Source of the DNA: an uncultured Clostridia bacterium | GTDB lineage: Bacteria; Bacillota; Clostridia; Christensenellales; Borkfalkiaceae | DNA: 64,000 nucleotides | Assembly: GCA_944367565.1 (NCBI GenBank) | Contig: CALVWR010000004.1 | Coordinates: 56,763-120,762, forward strand | Reading direction: 5' to 3' | Shown here: piece after piece, positions 9,085 to 17,119 of the stretch | Layout: every line of letters begins with the position of its first letter | Numbering within the stretch: the first letter of the stretch is position 1 | Translations under genes and position numbers: made by a program | Notes under the pieces: generated by a model | The model's database searches: none | What the model saw: the letters and a program-made list of their open reading frames with translations, nothing else | What the model was told of the DNA's origin: nothing

Positions 9085-9755
9085 AGTATTGCAAACACTG
9101 TAAAGTAAAGGTCGATTCTTCCGAAAAATATTGTCCGCTTTGCTATAATTATCTTGAAGAGCAGGAAAAGGAAACGAACCGTTTCGATTATTATCTCGGC
9201 AGAGATAAAAACGGAAAGGGCAAATCGAACAATTACTTTCTCATGAAACTGTTTTTATATATCAGCATCTGCGTTTCGGTGATTTGTTTCGTTGTCAATT
9301 ATTTCACCGACAGACATATGCTGTGGTCTCCCGTGGTCTTCGTATCCGTCGTCTATCTCTGGATTCTGATCGCGCATACGATCATCAGCCGGCGCAGCCC
9401 TTTTGAAAAGATCTTTTTTCAGCTTGTCGGTCTGATTCTGCTGATGATTTCATTGGAACGTCTTTCCATGAATGCCTGGTTTCTCGACTACGTCTTGCCT
9501 TCGATATTGCTTACCGCTTCATCCGTGATGGCGTTAATCAGTCTTGTTTCGGGTCGGAAAAAGACGCTGGTTTCCACGTTTTTCGTCTATTACGTGCTCA
9601 TGGAAGCGGCTGCAATTCTTATTTTTGCGCTTGCCGACGTTTACAAAATACTATATCTGATATTTTCCGTGTATAACGGCCTGATCCTGTTCGGAACCTT
9701 GTTGTTTGCTTACCGTATCCTGCGGGCGGATTTCGCAAAAAAAGCGCATTTATAA
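9081..9755 (+). CDS. Zinc-ribbon six-helix membrane protein (DUF6320-like)
   Basis: About 224 residues. The N-terminus carries a zinc ribbon (CKHCK at residues 3-7, CPLC near 19-22); the rest is a linker and six predicted membrane helices from about residue 55 to the end. The GTG at 9081 overlaps the preceding stop and follows GGGAG; an in-frame TTG at 9066 is the alternative. This family pairs with condensation-type acyltransferases, as here, suggesting a membrane-linked acyl-transfer step. Last gene of the operon; no clear terminator follows. Confidence 0.78.
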   Translation: MKYCKHCKVKVDSSEKYCPLCYNYLEEQEKETNRFDYYLGRDKNGKGKSNNYFLMKLFLYISICVSVICFVVNYFTDRHMLWSPVVFVSVVYLWILIAHTIISRRSPFEKIFFQLVGLILLMISLERLSMNAWFLDYVLPSILLTASSVMALISLVSGRKKTLVSTFFVYYVLMEAAAILIFALADVYKILYLIFSVYNGLILFGTLLFAYRILRADFAKKAHL

Positions 9756-9783
9756 AATTCTCTTCAGGAATGAAGGTTGCTTG

Positions 9784-9812
9784 TTGACAAAACCGTCAAG
9801 GCAATGTATAAT
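9784..9812 (+). promoter_or_regulatory. Consensus promoter
   Basis: TTGACA (9784-9789), a 17-base spacer and TATAAT (9807-9812), a perfect consensus pair. The gene it drives starts at 9843. Confidence 0.88.
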
Positions 9813-9842
9813 AATCAGAAGAACACTAAAGAAGGTAATTGT

Positions 9843-10694
9843 ATGGACCCGGTACTTATTGTGCTTTTATGCGTAATCGTTTTATTGCTCATTCTCGTGA
9901 TCGTTTCTGTGGCAACGAGGGGAAAGAAGAAAAAATCCGCTCAAACAGAGTCTGACGGCAAGGCGGAAAACGCCGTCGAATGTAAGTCGGAAAGTCAAGA
10001 GACGGCGAAAGATTCAAAACCCGAAGAAGCCGGCCGGGTTCTGTCACAAGGTGAAGTAAACGGTAATCTGGCGGAAACGTCCGAAACAACGCCCGAAAGC
10101 GAGGCGGAAACATCCGAAACAACGCCCGAAAGCGAGGCGGAAACGTTTGAAACAACGCCCGCAAGCGAGGCGGAGACGTCCGAAACAACGCCCGAAAGCG
10201 AGGCGGCGGCTGCTGCAGCCGGGGCGCCGTCTGTCGGAAAGGATTTTTCGTCGATCGGCAAGAAAGTTGAGAAAAAGCCTTTTTACGAGCGGGTTCTCGA
10301 TTCGGAAGACGACGTCAGGACGTATTTTAACGAGATTCATAACGAATTCAAATCGTACCGTAACGTAACGGCGCGCATTTCCAAAGGATACGACTCGTTC
10401 CGAAAGAACAGGGAGCTGATCGCGCGGCTGTATTTGTCGGGAAAGACGCTGAAACTGTTTGTCAAGCTGAATTCGGCGGATTATGAAATGAATAAATTTC
10501 ATCAGCAATATGTCGGAAATAAGAAAACATATGCGGAAATTCCCATGATGGTAAAGATCAGAAGCGTGCGCGCGCTGAAGAATGCAAAGGTTCTGATTGC
10601 CGATCTGATGGCAAACGAAGGAACGGTTAAGAAGAGTCGATATGCGAAAACGGATTATCTGAAAACGTTGAAAGCGTTGATGGATAACGATTGA
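9843..10694 (+). CDS. Membrane-anchored protein with acidic Thr/Glu repeats
   Basis: A 283-residue protein of unknown function. It has one N-terminal membrane helix (residues about 3-25, Val/Leu/Ile-rich) with a basic stop RGKKKK, an acidic low-complexity linker containing four 11-residue repeats of the ETSETTPESEA type, an Ala run, and a folded C-terminal domain of about 130 residues (from KPFYERVL) rich in Lys, Tyr and Leu. The C-terminal domain resembles domains seen in other Clostridia membrane proteins of unknown role. By the positive-inside rule the repeat and domain are cytoplasmic. The ATG at 9843 follows GAAGG and lies 30 bases after the promoter. Monocistronic, closed by a strong terminator. 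Confidence 0.85.
   Translation: MDPVLIVLLCVIVLLLILVIVSVATRGKKKKSAQTESDGKAENAVECKSESQETAKDSKPEEAGRVLSQGEVNGNLAETSETTPESEAETSETTPESEAETFETTPASEAETSETTPESEAAAAAAGAPSVGKDFSSIGKKVEKKPFYERVLDSEDDVRTYFNEIHNEFKSYRNVTARISKGYDSFRKNRELIARLYLSGKTLKLFVKLNSADYEMNKFHQQYVGNKKTYAEIPMMVKIRSVRALKNAKVLIADLMANEGTVKKSRYAKTDYLKTLKALMDND
10074..10205 (+). repeat. Four tandem 33-bp coding repeats
   Basis: Four in-frame copies of a 33-base unit (10074, 10107, 10140, 10173), nearly identical at DNA level, encode the acidic ETSETTPESEA repeats. Few synonymous differences point to recent expansion, and copy number probably varies between strains. Confidence 0.9.
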
Positions 10695-10700
10695 ATCTTT

Positions 10701-10734
10701 GCCCCCGACAAATTCGGTCGGGGGCGTGTTTTTT
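10701..10734 (+). terminator. Intrinsic terminator
   Basis: A 9-bp stem of GCCCCCGAC with GTCGGGGGC, a short loop, and a run of T just downstream. It separates the repeat protein from the ABC exporter. Confidence 0.88.
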
Positions 10735-10748
10735 AACGGAGGGAAAAT

Positions 10749-12461
10749 ATGCTGAAAAGGTTTTTTGCCTATTATAAACCGCACAAAAAGCTGTTTGTCA
10801 TCGACACGATCTGCGCGTTTTTGGTCTCGGCATGCAATCTTGTTTATCCGATGATCGCAAAAAACATTATCAACGTTTATGTTCCGGATAAAAAACTGCA
10901 GTTGCTGATTGTATGGTGCGTTGTTCTTTTCTTTATTTACGCCGTGAAGGCAATCCTCACATATGTCGTGCAATATTGGGGGCATCTGCTCGGCGTAAGG
11001 ATTCAGGGCGATATGCGACGCGCCATGTTCGCGCATCTGCAAAAATTGCCGTTTACATATTTCGATAACAATAAAACAGGCGTGATCATGTCGAGAATGA
11101 TCAACGATCTTTTCAACATATCGGAACTTGCGCATCACGGTCCCGAGGATCTTTTTATGTCTTTCATATCCATCGTCGGCGCGTTTATCATGCTTTCCAC
11201 GATCGATCTTTATCTGACGCTGATCGTTTTTATCTTTATACCGATACTGATCGTTTTTGCGGTCAGGAACCGTAAAAGGATGAACGAGTCGTTCATGCAG
11301 ATGAGAAAAGAGGAGGCGAGCGTGAATGCCGATATTGAAACGACGGTTTCCGGAGTCAGGGTTACCAAGGCGTATACATCGGCAGAGTATGTACAGGGAC
11401 GCTTCGACCGGGCGAATAAGGGATACCAGACGGCGCGCGGACGCGCATATAAAGCGATGGGGATCTTCGGCGCGGGGATGGGTTTTATCAGCGATTTTCT
11501 CTATCTTGCCGTGCTGCTCGCCGGCGGATTGTTTTTCTATTACGGAATGATCGACACGGGCGAGTTTGCCGCTTATATATTATTTATCGGGATGTTGCTC
11601 AATCCGATCCGGACGATTGTGACGTTATATGAAGAAATTCAGAGCGGCGCGACGGGGTTCAGGCGTTTTTGCGAGGTGATGGATGAAACGCCCGAACTCG
11701 ATTCTGCCGATGCCGAACCGATCGGAGAGGTGCGGGGCGACATCGAATTCAAGGACGTAAGTTTTGCTTATGCGGGGAAAGAAGAAGTTCTTGAAAACGT
11801 CAGTTTTATCGCAGAACACGGGAAAACGACGGCGCTTGTGGGCGGAAGCGGCGGCGGAAAGAGTACGATATGTCATCTTATACTGCATTTTTACGAATTG
11901 AACGGAGGCGAAATTACTCTGGACGGAATCAACATAAATAAGATTACCAGAGAATCATTGCGTGAAAAAATCGGGATTGTCGCACAGGATGTGTTTATTT
12001 TTGACGGGACGATCAAGGAAAACATCGCGTTCGGTAAAGCGGGAGCGACGGACGAAGAGATTATGGAGGCGGCAAGAAGAGCGAGGATTCACGAATATGT
12101 AAAGAGCCTGCCGGACGGCTACGAAACATGGGTCGGAGAGCGCGGCGTGCAGCTTTCCGGCGGGCAGCGGCAGAGGATTTCGATAGCGAGGGCGTTTTTG
12201 AAGAATCCGCCGATTCTGATTCTTGACGAAGCGACCAGCGCGCTGGATAACCTTACGGAATCGCAGATTCAGCTTTCATTGAACGAACTGAGCGCGGGAA
12301 GAACCGTGATCGCCGTAGCGCACCGATTGTCGACGATCCGTACGGCGGATAAGATCATCGTGCTTGAACACGGTCGCGTTGTGGAAACGGGAACGCATGA
12401 AGAGTTGCTGGAAAAGCGCGGACGTTATGCCGAAATGCTCGGAGAAAAGATCAACGGATAA
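10749..12461 (+). CDS. ABC exporter, fused membrane and ATPase domains
   Basis: A 570-residue half-transporter of the MsbA/BmrA type that works as a dimer in the membrane. Six membrane helices fill residues about 15-300. The ATPase domain has Walker A GGSGGGKST (near 373), the Q-loop region GIVAQDVFIF, signature LSGGQ (near 475), Walker B ILILDEATSALD and the H-loop AVAHRLST. All catalytic residues are present. GGAGGG precedes the ATG. A single full-length gene without a partner suggests a homodimer; drug, lipid or peptide substrates cannot be told apart. The gene starts 15 bases after a terminator and no clear promoter was found in between. Confidence 0.92.
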   Translation: MLKRFFAYYKPHKKLFVIDTICAFLVSACNLVYPMIAKNIINVYVPDKKLQLLIVWCVVLFFIYAVKAILTYVVQYWGHLLGVRIQGDMRRAMFAHLQKLPFTYFDNNKTGVIMSRMINDLFNISELAHHGPEDLFMSFISIVGAFIMLSTIDLYLTLIVFIFIPILIVFAVRNRKRMNESFMQMRKEEASVNADIETTVSGVRVTKAYTSAEYVQGRFDRANKGYQTARGRAYKAMGIFGAGMGFISDFLYLAVLLAGGLFFYYGMIDTGEFAAYILFIGMLLNPIRTIVTLYEEIQSGATGFRRFCEVMDETPELDSADAEPIGEVRGDIEFKDVSFAYAGKEEVLENVSFIAEHGKTTALVGGSGGGKSTICHLILHFYELNGGEITLDGININKITRESLREKIGIVAQDVFIFDGTIKENIAFGKAGATDEEIMEAARRARIHEYVKSLPDGYETWVGERGVQLSGGQRQRISIARAFLKNPPILILDEATSALDNLTESQIQLSLNELSAGRTVIAVAHRLSTIRTADKIIVLEHGRVVETGTHEELLEKRGRYAEMLGEKING

Positions 12462-12491
12462 TTTGTGTCGCGACTTTGTTTTCCGGTGCTG

Positions 12492-12505
12492 TTTAACATG
12501 TTAAA
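12492..12505. promoter_or_regulatory. 14-bp perfect palindrome, possible operator
   Basis: TTTAACATGTTAAA is a perfect palindrome in the 159-base gap before the sugar isomerase gene. It could bind a dimeric regulator of the isomerase. No matching second copy was noticed, so the call is tentative. Confidence 0.3.
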
Positions 12506-12620
12506 AAAACGCTGTTTTTCGCGCGCAAAACACAAGCATTGCACGCAAATGCGTGTTAAACTGAATACGGAAGAAAAAGTTGGAATCAAAACGGGCGGAA
12601 ATCGGAATCGGGAGGCTCAT

Positions 12621-14099
12621 ATGAAAGCGAAAATCGGGTTATATTCCTGTGGAAACAAGCCGTATTGGGATCAGTTCGGCGGTTTAAAAGAAAGGCTTAT
12701 CGGCTACGGAAAATTTATCGGAGAAAAAATTTCCGCCGAATTCGGTGCGGAAGTTTATAATTTCGGATTGGTGGACAGTCCGGAAAGCGGAAGAAATGCG
12801 GGAGAATATTTCAACGCAAATCATGTGGATCTCATTTTTTGTCATATAGCGACCTATGTGCCGAGCGCATATGTTTTACCGTTGCACACTTCATGCAGGG
12901 CAAAAACGGTGATTTTGAATTTGCAGCCGAGCGTTAAAGTGAATTATGCAAAGACGGACACGGGCGAATGGCTGGCGCATTGCAATGCCTGCGCCGCGCC
13001 GGAGCTTTGCAATGCATTCAGACGTTCCGAAATTCCGTATGAACTGATCAGCGGACTTCTGGGATTGCAAAAGACGCCGGAGATATCCGTAACGGATGAA
13101 AACACCGCAAACCGCCCTGAAGCAATCCGCGCATGGAAGGAGATCGGAGAATGGGTGCGCGCAGCGTATGCGGTTCATGCAATGCGTCACTCGAAATTCG
13201 GATTTTTAGGCAATTATTATAACGGAATGCTGGATATGTACAGCGATTTTACGTTATTGCAGAACAAGACGGGCATCGGAATCGAAATTCTCGAAATGTG
13301 CGATTTAAAACGGAATTTCGACAAAGTTACGGAAGAGGACGTCAAGAAAAAGCGGGAAGAAATCGAAAGATCGTTTAATATAGCGGGGGATTCTCTTTCG
13401 GATAAACGGGTGAAAAAACCGACGGAAGATCAGCTGAACTGGTCGGCAAGAGTGGCGAGCGCGCAGGAAAAAATGGTGAAAGAATATGCGCTTGATGCAC
13501 TTGCGTATTACTATCACGGCAGCGAAGGCACGCAGTATCAGGATATTCAGAGCGGGTTTATCGTGGGACATTCCCTGCTTACCGCAAAGCACGTTCCCTG
13601 TGCGGGAGAGGCGGATATCAAAACGTGCATCGCCATGAAGATATGCGATCTGCTTTCCCTGGGCGGCAGTTTCTGCGAGATTGTCACTGCGGATTACGAT
13701 TTGGGAACGATCATCGTCGGACACGACGGTCCTTTCCATGTCGCCATCGCGGCGGAGAAACCGGTTTTGCGCGGAATGGGCGTCTATCACGGAAAACAGG
13801 GGACGGGAATTTCCGTGGAGGCGAAAGTCAGAACGGGGGACGTGACGACGCTCGGTCTGGCACAAGGCGCCGGCGGTACGCTGAAAATGATCATAGCGGA
13901 AGGCGAATCTCTCGATCAAGAAATCATGCAGATCGGAAATACGCAGACGCACGTCCGGTTTTCATCTTTGCCCGATCCGTTTATGGAACGGTGGTTCCGG
14001 GAAGCGCCCACACATCACTTTGCTCTTTCTATCGGCAAAAACGCTTCGTTGTTTGTTAAAATCGCAAAACTTTTCGGAATCGATGCAATTGTTTTATGA
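12621..14099 (+). CDS. L-fucose/L-arabinose isomerase-family protein
   Basis: A 492-residue protein of the L-fucose/L-arabinose isomerase superfamily, which interconverts aldoses and ketoses with a divalent metal. Family features are the FCHIATYVPSAY segment, HSKFGFLGNYYNGMLDMY, and a C-terminal half with VGHDGPFHVAI and TQTHVRF. The true sugar is not evident; L-fucose, L-arabinose or L-rhamnose would fit the glycan setting. The ATG at 12621 follows GGGAGG; a longer open frame from 12465 has no ribosome site and a poor composition. It stands alone between the exporter and the esterase. Confidence 0.82.
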   Translation: MKAKIGLYSCGNKPYWDQFGGLKERLIGYGKFIGEKISAEFGAEVYNFGLVDSPESGRNAGEYFNANHVDLIFCHIATYVPSAYVLPLHTSCRAKTVILNLQPSVKVNYAKTDTGEWLAHCNACAAPELCNAFRRSEIPYELISGLLGLQKTPEISVTDENTANRPEAIRAWKEIGEWVRAAYAVHAMRHSKFGFLGNYYNGMLDMYSDFTLLQNKTGIGIEILEMCDLKRNFDKVTEEDVKKKREEIERSFNIAGDSLSDKRVKKPTEDQLNWSARVASAQEKMVKEYALDALAYYYHGSEGTQYQDIQSGFIVGHSLLTAKHVPCAGEADIKTCIAMKICDLLSLGGSFCEIVTADYDLGTIIVGHDGPFHVAIAAEKPVLRGMGVYHGKQGTGISVEAKVRTGDVTTLGLAQGAGGTLKMIIAEGESLDQEIMQIGNTQTHVRFSSLPDPFMERWFREAPTHHFALSIGKNASLFVKIAKLFGIDAIVL

Positions 14100-14113
14100 A
14101 ACATAAAGTATTT

Positions 14114-14131
14114 CGCGCAGAAGCGCGTTTT
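14114..14131 (+). terminator. Weak hairpin after the isomerase gene
   Basis: CGCGC pairs with GCGCG over a 4-base loop and is followed by four T. It is short, so termination may be partial. Confidence 0.4.
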
Positions 14132-14251
14132 ACGGAATTTTTGTTTTTTGAGGTTTTTGGAAGGTTCGGTATTGCTTTTCCGCCGTTGAGGCGTTCGTTT
14201 TTTTGAAAAACGCATGCCGCGAAGGGAAAAACATCCGACTGTCAAATTAAG

Positions 14252-14280
14252 TTGACTTACCTCGATCCGCATGATATGAT
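14252..14280 (+). promoter_or_regulatory. Promoter of the esterase gene
   Basis: TTGACT (14252-14257), a 17-base spacer and TATGAT (14275-14280). The esterase ATG follows 24 bases later with an AAAGGG ribosome site. Confidence 0.75.
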
Positions 14281-14303
14281 AAAAAGAAAAAAAGGGCAAA
14301 AAT

Positions 14304-15161
14304 ATGGAGAATTTTGAAACTTATAAGAATCAGCCGATGGATATCGTTATCCAGGGAGGACAGTCCAATGCGGAGGGCGCGGGCAGAGGGGATGCAAAGG
14401 AACCCTATGTTCCGGATGAACGGATCCTGTATTTGAATCCGCGCGCTTACGCCGTGGTGAAAAATTATCCCGACGGCAGCGAAAACATGGAAGTTTCCTA
14501 TCCGGAAGCGCCGGTGATCGAAATCGCCGCCGAGCGAAAGATCGGGGAAGGAAAAGGGGAGATTTTAAGCGATTTTTCTTTATCGTTTGCGCGCGAATAT
14601 TTTCGCGCCGGTTTGTTGGGAGCGGGAAGAAAATTACTGATTATCCGCGCAGCCGTCGGCGGAACGGGATTTGCGAAAGGACATTGGACCCAAAACGGGA
14701 TTTTATATCGCAAACTGCTTGCTTTGACGGATAGCGCGTTATCGCTCAATCCCGGCAACAAGCTGGTTGCATTTTTATGGCATCAGGGCGAATGCGATGC
14801 GTTTGAATTTCCGGATCGGACAGAGGAAGAACGTTATCAGATTCACTTTCAAAATCTGAAAGAGATGTTCGTATCCGTTCTGAACCGATATAATGTTCCC
14901 GATCTGCCAATCGTCACGGGCGGAATTATCAAAGATTGGAGAAGAAAATACGCTAAACAGTGCGATGCGGTGGAAAAAGCGATCAGGGATGTCTGCGCGC
15001 TCCTTCCGTCAGCGGATTTTGCGGAAAGCGACGGACTTCTTTCCAACGATCAGGCAACGGGGAACGGCGACGATATTCACTTCTGCCGCGATTCTCTGAT
15101 GGAACTCGGCAAACGCTATTTTGAAAAATACCGCACTCTTATAACAAAAAAGGATCGCTGA
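14304..15161 (+). CDS. Sialate O-acetylesterase-like carbohydrate esterase (SGNH/SASA)
   Basis: A 285-residue SGNH-type esterase of the sialic acid-specific acetylesterase domain family (PF03629 type). The nucleophile block is GGQSNAEG near residues 18-25, the glycine block is AVGGTGFAKG, and the HQGE motif (FLWHQGECDAF) lies near residue 155. The C-terminal Asp/His site is DDIHFC. No signal peptide is present, so it should deacetylate imported sugars. Sialate is only one possibility; acetylated xylan or other glycans are equally likely. The stop codon lies inside the loop of the downstream terminator. Confidence 0.87.
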   Translation: MENFETYKNQPMDIVIQGGQSNAEGAGRGDAKEPYVPDERILYLNPRAYAVVKNYPDGSENMEVSYPEAPVIEIAAERKIGEGKGEILSDFSLSFAREYFRAGLLGAGRKLLIIRAAVGGTGFAKGHWTQNGILYRKLLALTDSALSLNPGNKLVAFLWHQGECDAFEFPDRTEEERYQIHFQNLKEMFVSVLNRYNVPDLPIVTGGIIKDWRRKYAKQCDAVEKAIRDVCALLPSADFAESDGLLSNDQATGNGDDIHFCRDSLMELGKRYFEKYRTLITKKDR

Positions 15162-15175
15162 TACGATCCTTTTTT
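15146..15175. terminator. Bidirectional terminator between convergent genes
   Basis: AAAAAAGGATCG (15146-15157) pairs perfectly with CGATCCTTTTTT (15164-15175). U-tracts form in both directions, serving the esterase gene and the converging XRE regulator gene. Confidence 0.85.
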
Positions 15176-15214
15176 CATAAGGCACACGGAAGAAAAAGCG
15201 AATTTCAAATTGTC

Positions 15215-15838
15215 TTATTCGTCTTGATTCTGCAATGTCTTTCTGCACATACTTGTTTTTCCGCAATATGGGCATTTAAGCCGTCTTTTCCGGAAAGTGT
15301 GATAACCCAAACAATACGCTTTTGCTGTGGGGATAAATTTTTTACCGCAGTATTTACATTCAAAGGATCCCGTATTGATATCATAGAAAACGGCGATTGC
15401 AAGTCCGAAAAGCGTAAGCAAAAATCCGTAAGAGATCAGACTGATTTTCAACCATGAAGGCAATGCAAAAAATGCGGAAAGCAGAATAAAAATGAGCATT
15501 ACGCTGTACGTTGCCGTAAAGCACAGCGCGGAAAAAAGGATTTTATGTTTATTGTTTTTTCTTTGTGCAAGAAGTTTTGCCATATTGTCTTCCGCATTGA
15601 CTTTATATTCCGTATAATCGTTTTTTTTGAGCCTTTCTCCGCTGAGAAGTTCGTTCAGTGAAACATCGAAGACGGAGCACAGAACGAGCAGCAGTGAGGT
15701 GTCCGGCAAACTTCTTCCGTTTTCCCATTTTGAAATCGTTTTTTCGCTGACGTATAATTTTTGAGCGAGGGCGGCCTGCGTCAGATTTTTTGCTTTTCTT
15801 TCTTCTGCGAGAAACGAGCCGATTTTTTTGATGTTCAT
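15215..15838 (-). CDS. XRE-family regulator with membrane helices and zinc ribbon
   Basis: A 207-residue protein. Residues 1-65 form a Cro/C1-type helix-turn-helix (AALAQKLYVSEKTISKWENGRSLP). Two predicted membrane helices follow at about 100-155, and the C-terminal tail has CxxC pairs (CKYC near 165, CPYC near 192) that look like a zinc ribbon. The layout suggests a membrane-tethered transcription regulator that may sense an envelope or metal signal. TAGGAGG precedes the ATG. Its target is unknown; it may be self-regulated, as nothing else is divergent from it except the tRNA operon. Confidence 0.87.
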   Translation of the reverse strand: MNIKKIGSFLAEERKAKNLTQAALAQKLYVSEKTISKWENGRSLPDTSLLLVLCSVFDVSLNELLSGERLKKNDYTEYKVNAEDNMAKLLAQRKNNKHKILFSALCFTATYSVMLIFILLSAFFALPSWLKISLISYGFLLTLFGLAIAVFYDINTGSFECKYCGKKFIPTAKAYCLGYHTFRKRRLKCPYCGKTSMCRKTLQNQDE

Positions 15839-15857
15839 AATTTCCTCCTATAGTATT

Positions 15858-15863
15858 ATTATA
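15858..15863 (-). promoter_or_regulatory. -10 box of the XRE regulator gene
   Basis: A perfect TATAAT on the minus strand, 19 bases before the ATG. No good -35 is seen at 17 bases; TTGCTT lies 21 bases away. The remainder of 15864-16014 shows nothing else. Confidence 0.45.
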
Positions 15864-16014
15864 CAATAAAATCAGGCGCAGAAAAAGCAATTTTATGCCG
15901 TATTCACTCTACGAATTTACCGATTTGACCGAAATGAAAGAAAATCAGAACTTTATCGTTTTCCGAAGGTACGCCCGAAAGAGAATAAGTCGGTTGAAAA
16001 AAACAAACAGATCG

Positions 16015-16048
16015 AAAACAGCCTTGTCGGAAAAGACAAGGCTGTTTT
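16015..16048. terminator. Terminator of the tRNA operon
   Basis: A perfect 14-bp stem (16015-16028 with 16035-16048) with A-rich and T-rich ends. It lies just after tRNA-Leu on the minus strand. Confidence 0.88.
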
Positions 16049-16066
16049 ATCGATAAATTTCAGTTT

Positions 16067-16153
16067 TGGTGCCGGGGATCGGACTCGAACCGATACGGAA
16101 TCTCTTCCGAGGGATTTTAAGTCCCTTGCGTCTGCCTATTTCGCCACCTCGGC
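16067..16153 (-). tRNA. tRNA-Leu (anticodon UAA)
   Basis: An 87-nt class II tRNA with encoded CCA. The anticodon loop CTTAAAA gives UAA, the anticodon stem is AGGGA/TCCCT, and a long variable arm and the GGTTCGAGTCC T-arm are present. The fifth acceptor pair is an A-C mismatch (GCCGAGG against CCCCGGC). Last tRNA of the operon. Confidence 0.95.
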
Positions 16154-16158
16154 AAAAG

Positions 16159-16233
16159 TGGAGGCGCCACCCAGATTTGAACTGGGGAATGAGGGTTTTG
16201 CAGACCCTTGCCTTACCACTTGGCTATGGCGCC
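16159..16233 (-). tRNA. tRNA-Cys (anticodon GCA)
   Basis: A 75-nt tRNA including encoded CCA. The acceptor GGCGCCA pairs with TGGCGCC; the anticodon loop CTGCAAA lies on the AGGGT/ACCCT stem. Third in the operon. Confidence 0.95.
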
Positions 16234-16283
16234 TTATCCAAGTCCCACGAAACGCGCCGGACTAAAAGCCCGGAATAAAAAAA

Positions 16284-16358
16284 TGGAGCGGGAAACGAGA
16301 TTCGAACTCGCGACATTCGCCTTGGCAAGGCGACGCTCTACCACTGAGCCATTCCCGC
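16284..16358 (-). tRNA. tRNA-Gly (anticodon GCC)
   Basis: A 75-nt tRNA including encoded CCA. The acceptor GCGGGAA pairs with TTCCCGC; the anticodon loop contains GCC. Second in the operon. Confidence 0.95.
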
Positions 16359-16375
16359 TTGTATATTGACGATTC

Positions 16376-16451
16376 TGGTGGGAACTACAGGGCTCGAACC
16401 TGTGACCCCCTGCTTGTAAGGCAGATGCTCTCCCAACTGAGCTAAGCTCCC
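16376..16451 (-). tRNA. tRNA-Val (anticodon UAC)
   Basis: A 76-nt tRNA including encoded CCA. The acceptor GGGAGCT pairs with AGTTCCC (one G-U); the anticodon is TAC. First in the operon. Confidence 0.95.
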
Positions 16452-16478
16452 GCCCGCCGCATCGTTCATTGCTCAACT

Positions 16479-16507
16479 ACTATACCAAATAATCGGAAAA
16501 TAAGCAA
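16479..16507 (-). promoter_or_regulatory. Promoter of the tRNA operon
   Basis: On the minus strand: TTGCTT (16507-16502), a 17-base spacer, TATAGT (16484-16479). The first tRNA starts 27 bases downstream. Confidence 0.8.
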
Positions 16508-16657
16508 GTAATTTTAAGGGGGTTTTTCAAATTTTTTTTATTTTTTGTCCCGGGATTGAACCGATCGCCATTTCCGCGCTCTATACAGTATATGCGGAAT
16601 ATCCGAGAACTTAACTTTAAAAATAAAAAGAAATAGGCGAATATTTGGGAAAAGGCC

Positions 16658-16686
16658 TTGCCAATGCGGCGAGAATATATTATAAT
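16658..16686 (+). promoter_or_regulatory. Promoter of the V-ATPase operon
   Basis: TTGCCA (16658-16663), a 17-base spacer and TATAAT (16681-16686). The first gene starts at 16811, leaving a leader of about 118 bases in which no clear structure or peptide was recognised. 16508-16657 shows nothing. Confidence 0.75.
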
Positions 16687-16810
16687 AAAAAAAGATAGTC
16701 ATTTTGCAGGAAGGTCGGTTTCGGCTGATTTGAGAGAAAATCGCGTATTGATTTTATCCGGATTGCAAAGGCTATTGAATGTATGGCGAAAAGGCAGAGC
16801 GGTGGAAATT

Positions 16811-17119
16811 ATGAATGAAACATTGGATTCCATATTAAAGGCCGAAAAGAAGGCCGAGCAGATTGTCGGGGAGGCGTCGGAGCGCAGCAAAGCCGTTATT
16901 CTCCGCGGAGAGGAAGCTGCCGAGCGCAAAAAAGAAGAAGCCGTCAGTGCGTTTTACGAAGAACGTAAAAAAGCGATAGAGGAAGCGGAAGGCGAGGCGG
17001 AGAAGATTTACGGAGACATGATGGACAACGGAGAAAGCGAGGCTTACGCGTTGAAAGTTTCCTGTAAAGATAAGATCGAGAAAACGGCAAATGACGTTAT
17101 CGGGAGGATTTTCGGCTGA
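16811..17119 (+). CDS. ntpF: V-type ATPase peripheral stalk subunit (NtpF/AhaH)
   Basis: A 102-residue, almost fully helical, Glu/Lys/Ala-rich protein that forms the long coiled-coil peripheral stalk with subunit E. The heptad-rich stretch runs from AEKKAEQIVGEASER through about residue 80. I chose the ATG at 16811 behind a GGTGG site; a longer open frame to 16658 would start inside the promoter. It is the first gene of an operon in the same order as E. hirae ntpFIKECGABD, and its stop overlaps the ntpI start (TGATG). Confidence 0.87.
   Translation: MNETLDSILKAEKKAEQIVGEASERSKAVILRGEEAAERKKEEAVSAFYEERKKAIEEAEGEAEKIYGDMMDNGESEAYALKVSCKDKIEKTANDVIGRIFG

Noticed and set aside
10074..10205. 33-base direct repeats as a CRISPR array
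   Set aside because: Units are contiguous without spacers and encode an in-frame protein repeat.
12465..12620. N-terminal extension of the sugar isomerase
   Set aside because: Basic, Cys-rich sequence without homology feel; a GGGAGG site precedes the ATG at 12621.
16066..16476. Open frames across the tRNA cluster
   Set aside because: They translate tRNA sequences on either strand; the four tRNAs fold well.
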